Assembly: GCA_023484515.1 (NCBI GenBank)
Contig: JAMDAY010000032.1
Location: 1 to 45,710 of the forward strand
DNA length: 45,710 bases
Origin: Patescibacteria group bacterium
GTDB lineage: Bacteria > Patescibacteriota > Doudnabacteria > UBA920
Reading direction: 5' to 3'
The notes beneath the pieces were generated by a model. It searched no databases. It was not told the origin of the DNA and worked only from the letters and a program-made list of their open reading frames with translations. Shown here piece by piece: positions 22,901-30,903 of the stretch (its first letter is position 1; each line of letters starts with the position of its first letter). Made by a program: the position numbers and the translations under genes.

Positions 22901-23954
22901 GGATGGCATCGTCAGGCAGATTGAGGATAACAAAGGAAGCCTGGCTTGGGTTGGAAAGTAAGGACGGATAGGATCCGGTAAATTTAATCGCGAAATTGTA
23001 AATATTGTTGCCCAATACGGACTGCGGAGAGGAAAAAACCTGCTTGCCCGCATACAAATATTGACTGCCGACATAGTCCGGAGAAGCGGCGGAACTTACG
23101 GCAAGGCTTTCATTTTCCGTTTCCTCAGTGGAGCCGGTCGTGTCATATCCCAAACTCCCCGAAGCGTCGGCGGACTGCCACCAAACATGGTAATAGGCAT
23201 TGGAAACGGTGTTAGTCTGGGAATAGGTGCCGTTGGCGTCAAAAAAGAAAATGACCGCATCAAGATCAGCTCCGCCTCCGTCTGAAACCGGAGGAGTTGC
23301 GGAAAGTGTGCCGATGTAATTTCCTGTTCCAATTGAATTATTATTCTGATAATGGGTTTGGGAATCGTCACGGAGGTAATACAGGCCGCTTATGGGCGTT
23401 TCGGAATGAATGTCGGCAGCGCGGAAGTAAACGGAGTTAGTGGGGCCGTCTTTAACGGCGTTCAGATCGGACTTGGTGGTTACGATAACCTGGTAATTGT
23501 CCGCAGGAGTGGCAGAATTTACTACGTTGGAAAGGGCGACGGTCTTGACTCCGGCGGCGGAGGAAGTGCCGCCGGTGCGGGTAATGGTTAGAACCTGGCC
23601 GGTAGTAGAAGTGCTATATGTGCCGTCTATGCCGGTCAAGGAAGCAACGCCGGCTTGAGAGATGTCAAATCCGGCCGGAAATTCCAAGGTGATCTTATAA
23701 TTGTTGGCTAAGGCACTGGTAGTCTTAAAACTTACGGTGTAGCTGGTGGCAGCGGAAACCGTAACATCGGCTGGTGTGGCGGTGATTTGGGTTAAGGTGA
23801 AGGCGCTAGCTAATTTGATGTTAATTCCGAAGGCTACAAACAGCACCCCCAAAACCGCCGCCCCCAAGGCTGGCAGGAGAAGGCGGAAAAAAGGTTTAGC
23901 GATTGTTTGCTTGTTTTTGACTCTCTCTGTATTTTGATTTGAATTTCCAAACAT
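19971..23954 (-). CDS. Giant secreted FG-GAP/Ig-like surface protein
   Basis: About 1327 residues from ATG 23954. The order is: N-terminal export helix (LLLPALGAAVLGVLFVAFG), an all-beta domain, Ca-binding DTDSDGISDYDE / DTDADGFADNYE repeats (thrombospondin type-3 style), seven 59-residue FG-GAP repeats (DIDGDGKADVLVGA) expected to form a seven-bladed integrin-like propeller, Ig/cadherin-like domains, a low-complexity Asn/Gln/Asp linker, and two C-terminal VYLI-type repeats shared with the lysozyme-like and S8 genes. It is likely an adhesin. A TTG at 24017 would add 21 residues, but those bases are the promoter. Confidence 0.85.
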   Translation of the reverse strand: MFGNSNQNTERVKNKQTIAKPFFRLLLPALGAAVLGVLFVAFGINIKLASAFTLTQITATPADVTVSAATSYTVSFKTTSALANNYKITLEFPAGFDISQAGVASLTGIDGTYSTSTTGQVLTITRTGGTSSAAGVKTVALSNVVNSATPADNYQVIVTTKSDLNAVKDGPTNSVYFRAADIHSETPISGLYYLRDDSQTHYQNNNSIGTGNYIGTLSATPPVSDGGGADLDAVIFFFDANGTYSQTNTVSNAYYHVWWQSADASGSLGYDTTGSTEETENESLAVSSAASPDYVGSQYLYAGKQVFSSPQSVLGNNIYNFAIKFTGSYPSLLSNPSQASFVILNLPDDAILQGLDTDSDGISDYDELFTYYTNPYVADTDADGFADNYEIDNGLNPVDPDQSPAFGKLLLKQFDGAAASDRFGISVSSIPDIDGDGKADVLVGAYQADPGGRSNAGSAYIFSSDTGSIIKQFDGAAAGDYFGYSVSSIPDIDGDGKADVLVGASYADPGGRSNAGSAYIFSSDTGSIIKQFNGAAASDFFGDSVSSIPDIDGDGKADVLVGAYQADPGSKSGAGSAYIFSSDTGSIIKQFDGAAAGDCLGHSVSSIPDIDGDGKADVLVGAYLADPGGKVNFGSAYIFSSDTGSIIKQFDGAAAGDYFGYSVSSIPDIDGDGKADVLVGAHFADPGGKTDAGSAYIFSSDTGSIIKQFDGAAASDYFGYSVSSIPDIDGDGKADVLVGAYFADLGGKTDAGSAYIFSSDTGSIIKQFNGAAARDYFGYPVSSIPDIDGDGKADVLVGAYAADPGGKTFAGSAYIYSSTGNIISQSWPQDSSNANAFDLDGYFSDPNNSTVPARSQTVTYAASTADNSHVDVIINPDNTVSFSQPAWWAGSETVTFTATDSTGLSSDSNVVTLTVTGDTDSTAPSAAITSPSVGSSVSGTITLTATSTDAASGAASVKFYYDDTHLIGEQTSTSSPDTYTQSWNSVGLDGSHTLIAVATDNAGNTTTSTPITVTVQNNTASGSRIDPASFSPPIAPAGGFALQINNGQAFTTNPNVSLSLTAGPDTTAIALSNIPGFENAVPEPYVPNKAWDWNLCWTSSAFHSPDNCSFGLKTVYAKAFNAFGRPSDPFFATISYVAEDNNQGDNNNNDNQGNHDNNQNNQDNQDNTQNQNNNNNQGNDNNGNPGSDNQDHQTADESANYISNTLVLDQGTVYLIMGQAKYGFTSLKAFLGLGYLLKHVVKGDASAYPQTGVISLATQTHIDGSWIISGRTVFYVSKTGYIPVPSWEIFLNNGGSASFILKANHADIIDPRPILPLMVMHDSRVGQ
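21488..22721 (-). repeat. Seven 177-bp tandem repeats (FG-GAP units)
   Basis: Units begin at 22721, 22544 and then every 177 bp, the last being slightly shorter. They differ by scattered substitutions, mostly at residues such as AYQADPGG/ASYADPGG, which implies duplication followed by drift or gene conversion. The reverse strand of the array is open for 474 codons only because of the repeat. Confidence 0.85.
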
Positions 23955-23988
23955 TTTGGCTGGATTTTGGTTATCTGGTTGTAAGTAT

Positions 23989-24017
23989 ATAGTATCAAAT
24001 TTTCGCACCTTTTTCAA
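23989..24017 (-). promoter_or_regulatory. Promoter of the FG-GAP gene
   Basis: TTGAAA (24012-24017), 17 bp, TACTAT (23989-23994) on the minus strand. Its position argues that the coding start is the ATG at 23954, not the TTG at 24017. Confidence 0.6.
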
Positions 24018-24065
24018 CTAAACCACTCTAGACTAAATTCCAGAAACTTTAATTGGACACAGAAC

Positions 24066-24101
24066 AAAAAACACGGCCCTTTGTGGAGGACCGTGCTTTT
24101 T
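24066..24101. terminator. Intrinsic terminator after the DUF11 gene
   Basis: CACGG (24072-24076) with CCGTG (24091-24095) form the stem base, with six A at 24066-24071 and six T at 24096-24101, so it works on either strand. It lies just after the stop at 24116 of the minus-strand DUF11 gene. Confidence 0.75.
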
Positions 24102-24115
24102 TAGAATCGTATTAT

Positions 24116-27100
24116 TTAGGTAAAGATAAACTGCATTAGGTATTTGCGCTTGCGGATTAAGGCTGCGGCTGCGGTCAGCAGGCCGGAAAAGGTAAACGCT
24201 GCCGTCGGGGCGCCTGTCTTGGGGGCAATAAAGCCGCCTTTGACCTGCGGCGTGTTAATCCGGACGGTAACGGTGTTGCCGTAAGTGTTGGTCATGACAT
24301 AGCTTAAATTGTCAGCCAAGGAATACTTGACGCGCACGCGGAAACTTTTGGAAACCGAACCGTTGGCCGGCACGGTAATGCCCGGGAAGCTGATAACGTT
24401 GCCGCTTACCGTCCCGCCGCCGTTGTCCGTGATGTCGGCGTAAGGCAAAACCTGTGAAAGGTCGTCGGTAATTACAAAGTTAGTTGCGGGCGCATTACCA
24501 TTATTGGTCACGGTCAATGTATAGGTAATATAGTCTTCCTTGGAAGCAACAACCGAGGTCGCATCAGCCGGAGCGCCTTGTCCGCTCTTGGTGTCATTGA
24601 CTGCCTTTTTGCTGAACAACAGATTTATATTATTGTTCGGCGCGGCGCCAATGAATATCCAGGCGTCATCCTGCACCTGCGGAATGTTATCCGCCCGGAC
24701 CTTTGCAATGTTTTGGATGCTGGTTCCGGCCGCGGCGCCAACCTGCGCCTGGAAAGTAACCCTGCGCTGCTGGCCGACTCCCAAACTGCCCAGGTTTAAA
24801 TCGCCGTTGACAATGGTTCCCGAACTATAACTGCCGTCCACGCGGACCGTGCCGCTTTGGTAAAGCAAATTGCCGTTCCAAATATCGGTCATTACTACGT
24901 TATTGGCGGCAATATTGCCAGTGTTGGTTACCACTATCTCAAATTCCACCAGGTCGTTGGGATTGGCGGTTACGCTGTCCTGGAAAGTGCCGGAATTCTG
25001 GAGCCTGACGCGCTTACTAATGCTTAACTGCCCGTATTCATTCGCCGGCACGGCATTGCCCGTAGTGTAAATGTAGTAAGTATTTGTATTGCAGGAATTA
25101 TTGACGCAGGTATTATTATAAGAATTGCTGATGATTGTACTATTGCCGCCCGGAGTGACGGTGGTGGAAATATTCACCACTGCCGTGCTGGACTGGGTGG
25201 CCGCATTACTGGCGGAAACTGTCGCCATGTTCAAAATGCTGCCGTTGTCCTGGCTGACGGTAATGCTATAAGTCACTGTCACTGTCTGCCCAGCGGACAA
25301 AGTAGGAATAGTAATTCCCGAAGGCCAACTACCGGTATAATTTCGGTCGGTGTTAAAGTCCTGCACGCTTCCCGGGTTGCTGTCGCTAATGACCACGTTA
25401 GTGGCCGCAGCCTGTCCGGCATTGGTTACCGTAATCTTATATTGGATCTTATCGCCTTTCTTGGCGTTAATGGACGAACCATAACCGGTGGTTTGGCTGG
25501 GTCCCAAATTTTTCGCCTGTTTTAAAATAGTCAAGCTGGGCTGGCCGGGAGTGACAATGGTGACATTGACCACCGCCTGGTCGCTGGGGGAATTTAAGGC
25601 ATTGTCAGCCGTAGCCGCGGCGGTATTAATTATGCTGCCGCTGGAAGCGGTAACAGTCGCCTGGTAAGTTATAACAACCTGGTCAGCAGATCCGACGGAA
25701 GCGAACAGCAGCCCCCCGGACGTCAAGCCCGTGGCATGGGAAACGCCATTTACTTTAAGAGTATTGTTGTTATAGGTTAGCCCGCTCATTAAGGTGTCTG
25801 TCACGCGCAGATTGCTGATGTCTACGCCGTTGGCGGAACCGACTGTAATTTTATATTCCACGGTTTCGCCGTTCTTGGCATTAATGCTGTCGCTAAAGCC
25901 GCCGTTTTGGGTAACGTTCCTGACTTCCTTGTCCAGTTGAAGCAATACTTTTTGTTCGGCCGGCTGGTTTACGACCACGCTGCACTGCGCGGTTTGGCCG
26001 TCGCTGCTGCTGACAGTCACGGTTTTCGCGCCGGCGGAAGAATATTTCACGTTGCTGAAAGTCCTGGTATCTTGCGAAGGCGCGCCGGAAATTGCCCCGG
26101 GCGCAGACCAGGCCAAGGGCGAGGTGCCGCCGGTTGAGGTAAAGGTTACGGGCACATTAACGTCTACGGAAGCCTCGTTAGCTACGCAAGTCAAAGTTTG
26201 GGGAGATGTCGGAACGGTGACTTGAATAGTAGTCAATAAAACATTACAGGTCGCGTCGTACATCCTATAGATATAAGTGCTGCCTGCGACTAAATCAACG
26301 TCCGTCTTCTGGCCGGTATTGCCGCCCGTGGCAAATACGGTTTCCGAAGTTGATCCCGGAATGACCTTGGTAATTTTAATTTGATTGCTCCCGGTGGATG
26401 TCCAGGAAATATTTGTGGAATAAAAGGAACCGGATTTTACAGGAGTGGTAAAGTTCAAGGCATAATTTTGATTAACCACGCATTGGGCCGCCGCAACCTG
26501 CACGCTGCACTGCGCGGTTTGGCCGTCGCTGCTGCTGACAGTCACGGTTTTCGCGCCGGCGGAAGAATATTTCACGTTGCTGAAAGTCCTGGTGTCCTGC
26601 GAAGGCGTGCCGGAAATTGCCCCGGGCGCAGACCAGGCCAAGGGCGAGGTGCCGCCGGTTGCCGTAAAAGAGGCATTTTGGTTTACGTTAACATTCTGGC
26701 TGGCTGGAGAGCAGGTTAAAGTCTGCGAGGGAGCGGCAACCACAACACCGCAAGTTGCGGATTCTCCGCCGCTGCTGACAATTACGGTTTTAGATCCTGC
26801 AAATGAATAGCTGGTGCTGAAAGAAGCGGTGGAGCCGATGCTGGGACTGCCTCCGGGAGCCGACCAGGTAAAATTGCCGTTGCCGCCGGTAGCGGTAAAG
26901 AACGCGACCTGGCCGATATTGGCATTCTGGCTGGCTGGAGAGCAGGTTAACGTCTGGACGGGAGAGGTCACGACAACACTGCAAGTGGCTGACCTGCCGC
27001 CGCTTCTTACGGTTACGCTTTTCGTCCCGGAAGATGCGTAGCTGGTGCTAAAGGAAGAATTGAATCCGTCGTCCGGACTGCCGCCCGGCGCTTCCCAGGC

Positions 27101-28756
27101 AAAAGACCCGTTGCCGCCGCTTGCGCTTAAATACGCTTGCTGGCCAATGCTTACGGTCTGGGTCAGCGGGGAACAATACACTTCCGGCTCAACAGGCTCG
27201 GTTATGGTTACGGTCGGACAGTAAGCAAAATGCCCGCTGTCGTCGGAAACAGTGGCGCGGCCTTGCGCAACGTCGTGATAATGGGTGGCAAAAGTATTGC
27301 CGCTGCCAGTGGCGGGATTAGCGCTTTCCGCTGCCCATAAATAGCCGCCTGTGCCGCCGACCGCATGGTAATTTACAGCCGCTCCTTCGCTCACCGTTGA
27401 AGGGGAATCCAAAACGCAGCTTAAAGCTGTTGGCGCCGCGCATTGCGACTGGTAAGAAGACATGTCAACCGTGGCAGTATCTATTAAGGTGCGGTTGCCT
27501 TCGGCATTCTCGTTATACAATTTAAATTGATAGGTATCGGGCGGCGCAAACCAGTTTTCGCTGCGGTCAGTGCTGCCATTGGGGCCTTGCGGATCGTTAT
27601 ACGTATAAGTGGTTTCCGCAGTGCCGGCAGTTATGTCCTGCACCGTAACCACGGGAATGTAAAAATTCTGGAAATCGTAATGCACGTTGCCGTTCCAAGA
27701 GCATTGATTGTCTACCCGGCTGTAAATGGATACGGAAATATTCCCGCTCGGCTCGGCCTGGGCGCATTGCGACTGATAAGAAGACATGTCAACCGTGGCG
27801 GTATCTATTAAGGTGCGATTGCCGCTTGAGTCTTCGTTGTATAATTTAAATTGATAGGTATCAGGCGGCGCAAACCAGTTTACGCTGCGGTCAGTGCTGC
27901 CATTGGGGCCTTGCGGATCGTTATACGTATAAGTGGTTTCTGCAGTGCCGGCAGTTATGTCCTGCACCGTAACCACGGGAATGTAAAAATTCTGGAAATC
28001 GTAATGCACGTTGCCGTTCCATACGCATTCGCTGCCAATCCGGCCGTCTGCGGAAGCTGAAATGCTGCCGCTGGCTTGGGCTTGCACGCCTATGACGCGG
28101 ACTTTAAACCTAATAAACCTGGCATATTCAAAACAAGCCTGCTGGCTGCCCATATCTACTGTAAAAGCTTCGCCGCCAACCGGAGCGGAACCGATAACAT
28201 TGGCGTTGTAGTCAAAAATTTCGCCGCTACCCGGAATTACTTCCAAACGGTCGGTTGCGCCGGTATGCACGCTCATGCTGCCGTAAAGCGGGGCCATGGG
28301 CTGGCCATTTTGGTCTTGGCCGGTAACGGTTACGCCAATAACATGCTCAGGCTCAACGCTGCCGTCCACGGTAATGGCAGCCTGAATATTATGAGCGGTA
28401 GTTTCGTCGCCCAAATCCTGCCTGGCACCGTTGTGGATGTATATCCTCACATACAATTCATCGTCAGCCTGGGCATTTACTCCCGCTGACATTTGCCCAA
28501 TATCCTGCGGATAACTTTGGCCTTGAGTAACGTTGCGTATGACCAAAGGCGCAAAATCCGTGCAGTCGTATCCGGCAGTATCGCCAAAAGTCCACGGGAA
28601 CGGATTAAAAGTCGGGACCGAAGGCGCGTTGGCGCAGCTTTCGGCCTTGGTGTGGTCAATGTTGCGCGGGGCTAATCCCAGCACGACTAAAAACGCTATC
28701 GCGAAAACTCCTGCGACCTTTAAACTTAGGCTGGAAAACGGCTTTGACAGGCTCAT
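24116..28756 (-). CDS. Giant DUF11/Ig-like surface protein with an APKTG sorting signal
   Basis: 1546 residues. Order: signal peptide/TM (about 10-30), a Cys-containing N-terminal domain, two tandem 108-residue beta domains, several Cys-bearing Ig-like repeats (LTCSPASQN...TATGG), three to four DUF11 domains (NGETVEYKITV..VTDTLMSGLTY), then a C-terminal GFIAPKTGA (1508-1516), a hydrophobic helix and RKRK. That end is a cell-wall sorting signal with Ala in place of Leu in LPxTG. The sortase gene 2.1 kb away is the likely partner. It has a consensus promoter and a good AAGGAG site before ATG. Confidence 0.88.
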   Translation of the reverse strand: MSLSKPFSSLSLKVAGVFAIAFLVVLGLAPRNIDHTKAESCANAPSVPTFNPFPWTFGDTAGYDCTDFAPLVIRNVTQGQSYPQDIGQMSAGVNAQADDELYVRIYIHNGARQDLGDETTAHNIQAAITVDGSVEPEHVIGVTVTGQDQNGQPMAPLYGSMSVHTGATDRLEVIPGSGEIFDYNANVIGSAPVGGEAFTVDMGSQQACFEYARFIRFKVRVIGVQAQASGSISASADGRIGSECVWNGNVHYDFQNFYIPVVTVQDITAGTAETTYTYNDPQGPNGSTDRSVNWFAPPDTYQFKLYNEDSSGNRTLIDTATVDMSSYQSQCAQAEPSGNISVSIYSRVDNQCSWNGNVHYDFQNFYIPVVTVQDITAGTAETTYTYNDPQGPNGSTDRSENWFAPPDTYQFKLYNENAEGNRTLIDTATVDMSSYQSQCAAPTALSCVLDSPSTVSEGAAVNYHAVGGTGGYLWAAESANPATGSGNTFATHYHDVAQGRATVSDDSGHFAYCPTVTITEPVEPEVYCSPLTQTVSIGQQAYLSASGGNGSFAWEAPGGSPDDGFNSSFSTSYASSGTKSVTVRSGGRSATCSVVVTSPVQTLTCSPASQNANIGQVAFFTATGGNGNFTWSAPGGSPSIGSTASFSTSYSFAGSKTVIVSSGGESATCGVVVAAPSQTLTCSPASQNVNVNQNASFTATGGTSPLAWSAPGAISGTPSQDTRTFSNVKYSSAGAKTVTVSSSDGQTAQCSVQVAAAQCVVNQNYALNFTTPVKSGSFYSTNISWTSTGSNQIKITKVIPGSTSETVFATGGNTGQKTDVDLVAGSTYIYRMYDATCNVLLTTIQVTVPTSPQTLTCVANEASVDVNVPVTFTSTGGTSPLAWSAPGAISGAPSQDTRTFSNVKYSSAGAKTVTVSSSDGQTAQCSVVVNQPAEQKVLLQLDKEVRNVTQNGGFSDSINAKNGETVEYKITVGSANGVDISNLRVTDTLMSGLTYNNNTLKVNGVSHATGLTSGGLLFASVGSADQVVITYQATVTASSGSIINTAAATADNALNSPSDQAVVNVTIVTPGQPSLTILKQAKNLGPSQTTGYGSSINAKKGDKIQYKITVTNAGQAAATNVVISDSNPGSVQDFNTDRNYTGSWPSGITIPTLSAGQTVTVTYSITVSQDNGSILNMATVSASNAATQSSTAVVNISTTVTPGGNSTIISNSYNNTCVNNSCNTNTYYIYTTGNAVPANEYGQLSISKRVRLQNSGTFQDSVTANPNDLVEFEIVVTNTGNIAANNVVMTDIWNGNLLYQSGTVRVDGSYSSGTIVNGDLNLGSLGVGQQRRVTFQAQVGAAAGTSIQNIAKVRADNIPQVQDDAWIFIGAAPNNNINLLFSKKAVNDTKSGQGAPADATSVVASKEDYITYTLTVTNNGNAPATNFVITDDLSQVLPYADITDNGGGTVSGNVISFPGITVPANGSVSKSFRVRVKYSLADNLSYVMTNTYGNTVTVRINTPQVKGGFIAPKTGAPTAAFTFSGLLTAAAALIRKRKYLMQFIFT
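25976..26664 (-). repeat. Two nearly identical about 160-bp copies, 525 bp apart
   Basis: 25976-26139 and 26501-26664 differ at only a few bases. Each encodes an Ig-like repeat (AWSAPGAISGxPSQDTRTFSNVK...). The identity suggests a recent duplication or gene conversion inside the DUF11 gene. Confidence 0.75.
27442..28090 (-). repeat. Two tandem 324-bp units
   Basis: The marker CATGTCAACC occurs at 27461 and 27785, exactly 324 bp apart. Each unit encodes a 108-residue beta domain (WNGNVHYDFQNFYIPVVTVQ...) and they are largely identical at the DNA level. Confidence 0.75.
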
Positions 28757-28823
28757 ATATCTCCTTTTTCCATCATTAAAGATGGAGAATCAAAGAATTA
28801 TAATGTTGTTTAAATAACTTATA

Positions 28824-28852
28824 ATTATACTCCTTTTTACTGCTTTTGTCAA
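28824..28852 (-). promoter_or_regulatory. Perfect consensus promoter of the DUF11 gene
   Basis: TTGACA (28847-28852), 17 bp, TATAAT (28824-28829) on the minus strand. A small CCATC/GATGG leader hairpin and AAGGAG follow before ATG at 28756. Expression should be high. Confidence 0.85.
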
Positions 28853-28859
28853 GAATATT

Positions 28860-29251
28860 GCCCCAAGATTATGCTAAAATAAGGTGTTAATTTTATAAAT
28901 TCCCTTATTTATGAGCAATTACTTGATTTATTATTATAGCATTGCTGTCAAATTTCTGCCATTTTCATCTACAATGACGAAAATTGGACAATAATGTTAG
29001 AGCTGGCATGATTGAAGACCGGTCCTTGAAGACTGTCTTCAAGGACGACGCAGTTTAAAGATTGGCTAATGATAACTCATATTAACCTGTTTAATATAAT
29101 TATCCTCGAAGACAGTCTTCAAGAAATTCAAGGAATTGAAAACGCCCTTCAAGGAACGAGTATTAAATTGAAAGGGAGAACTTGCCGGATGCTTTGGCCG
29201 AAATGCCAAGCATTGCCTGCAAGCCCCCCGCTTTCATAAGGTATGCGAACC
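28860..29251. other. Gap with CCTTGAAG palindromes
   Basis: No gene was seen. It holds a 21-bp perfect palindrome CCTTGAAGAC-T-GTCTTCAAGG (29024-29044), a related TCGAAGAC-A-GTCTTCAA (29106-29122) and single CTTCAAGG/TTGAAGAC half-sites between and after them. The same motif is at 1-39. The left part (28860-28980) is AT-rich with no clear signal. Confidence 0.55.
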
Positions 29252-30661
29252 TTACCACGAAATCCTGATCCCGCCGGGGCGAGGATTCGTTCGGGCCGGA
29301 CTAATGACCGAAATGGGCGGTTTGGGCCCTCCAGTCGTTGACGGTTTTTCCTTCTCGCCGCCGGCTAATTTCACCCCTGCCACTATGGCACCAACGGCTA
29401 GCAGGCCGCCGATGGCATACCACTTCTTGTGGCCATGTTGCTCCTGGATGAACGCCAGTTCGTTGCCGCACCTTACTGTCTGGCCATTGACATCCCCGAC
29501 AAACCCTACCGCGACCTTTCCGCCATTCTTCCCCGGCGTCCGGTTCTTAACCTGGGCGCCGTTGTAAGGAAGACTGGTTGCGTCAGCCGAGCTTGCCGTG
29601 GCAGGCAGCCCGCCTAAAGTCCACGCCGACCCAGTCATGGGCGCGGCGGGGATGCTTTCCCCGCGGCAAGTGCCCTGCTGCGACTCCTTGGTCAGAGTCG
29701 TCAGATCGCACTCCACGCGACAGCTATAAACTACTGGCGGAGCCTTCCGAGGCGGTGCCTCGGTAACCACTGGCGGGGGCGCAGGTAGTTCTTGGCCGTT
29801 CTTGGTGAGGATCGCAGTGATCCCGCCGGCACCAATATCAAACTCACCGCTTATCGGCCAATGACCCAACTGCGTCCAGCCCTTAGCAGACAGCTCTTTA
29901 TATCGGTAATGGCCGACGAGGATTTTCTCGAACACCGACCCTGAGGCGTTCATAATCAGCCGTGTCACTTCAACCCCGTCGCGATAAATGACGAGGGAGA
30001 AAGTGTTAAAAGGTATCGCGATCTTGTTCAGTTGGTCTCTGGTCCCGTCCTCTTTTTGAGGACCAAAGATCTCCTTGTCCCACCTTACCGTGCCGTATTG
30101 CACCACTGGTGGTAGTGGAACAGCAGGCATATTGGCGAACACCGGATTGCCACACTCGCCGTCGGCGAGCATTCGGCCGGTTCTTGCGTCGTAAAACATG
30201 GGTGATCCTACTTTCTTGCGGACATTTTGGATGCCCATGGCCGATGCGGTGTTAATGCACCAATCAGCCTCAAGGTTTCTTAGAACCACCTCTCCTCGCC
30301 TCTCACGTTCCTTCCAGGAAGCGAGATGTGTGAAATCGCTGGGCTGATAGTATACATAGTTCGTAGCTACAGAACAGCGATCCAATGAAGAAAAATACTT
30401 GACTTCGTCAATCGCCGACACTCTGGTGGGCGTCCAACCGCGACGGGATTGCACCGGGACGGCGGGAGCGACTTTCTGCGGATCCGCGTTCGCAGGCGAT
30501 TTTGCGGTCTCACCTGCGTTTTTCATTGCCTCACGGATCTTTTGCCGCATCGAATCCGTCTGTGGACCAGCGGCCTGCGCCGGCGTCATCGGCGTAAAGC
30601 CTAAAAGCATCACTAGCACGAGCGCCAGGATGCCGGAATTCGTTCGATTCGCAATTTTCAT
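29252..30661 (-). CDS. Secreted or membrane-anchored orphan protein, 469 aa
   Basis: The family is not recognised. ATG 30661 is chosen because it has a perfect AAGGAGGT site 5 nt upstream and a signal peptide at once (ILALVLVMLLGFTPMTPAQA). The mature part has several Cys (RCSVATNYVYY, DWCINT, GECGNP, YSCRVECDLTT, GTCRGES, VRCGNE), likely disulphide-forming. A C-terminal membrane helix (WYAIGGLLAVGAIVAGVKLAGG) and a Pro-rich tail follow. Its codon use is richer in GC than its neighbours. With its flanking TTGAAGAC palindromes this suggests transfer, but that is inference. Confidence 0.7.
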   Translation of the reverse strand: MKIANRTNSGILALVLVMLLGFTPMTPAQAAGPQTDSMRQKIREAMKNAGETAKSPANADPQKVAPAVPVQSRRGWTPTRVSAIDEVKYFSSLDRCSVATNYVYYQPSDFTHLASWKERERRGEVVLRNLEADWCINTASAMGIQNVRKKVGSPMFYDARTGRMLADGECGNPVFANMPAVPLPPVVQYGTVRWDKEIFGPQKEDGTRDQLNKIAIPFNTFSLVIYRDGVEVTRLIMNASGSVFEKILVGHYRYKELSAKGWTQLGHWPISGEFDIGAGGITAILTKNGQELPAPPPVVTEAPPRKAPPVVYSCRVECDLTTLTKESQQGTCRGESIPAAPMTGSAWTLGGLPATASSADATSLPYNGAQVKNRTPGKNGGKVAVGFVGDVNGQTVRCGNELAFIQEQHGHKKWYAIGGLLAVGAIVAGVKLAGGEKEKPSTTGGPKPPISVISPARTNPRPGGIRISW

Positions 30662-30903
30662 TGCGACCTCCTTGAATTTTTTTAAGTACTCTTCCGGCTG
30701 GCCAGGCCGGCATCTACTTTGCCAACCCGGCTGGCCAGTTGCCGGATAAATAATATCCAACAGCTTGGATGCTATTTGCCAGGCAACTTTAATTTGCAGA
30801 ATTAGGCATGGCAATTACACAATTTTCAATCTTCAATCTTCAATTTTTAATACGTTAGGCATTTGTAATTTGATATTTGAAATTTGTAATTTGGCATTTC
30901 CAG
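30662..30903. other. Gap with iterated AATTTG/CAATTTTCAATC sequence
   Basis: No gene was seen. 30815-30903 consists of degenerate short units (TTCAATCTTCAATC, ATTTGATATTTGAAATTTGTAATTTGG). The same style appears at 38704-38835 and inside rnpB at 13289-13366. The left part includes the AAGGAGGT site of the orphan gene and a GGCTGGCCAGCC-like inverted repeat near 30698-30736. Confidence 0.5.

Noticed and set aside
24017-24017. TTG start for the FG-GAP protein
   Set aside because: The bases form a -35 box followed by a good -10, and the ATG at 23954 gives a normal export signal.
27527-28060. Plus-strand frames of 69-94 codons in the DUF11 gene
   Set aside because: Antisense shadows of the two 324-bp tandem units. 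They mirror each other and have no start signals.
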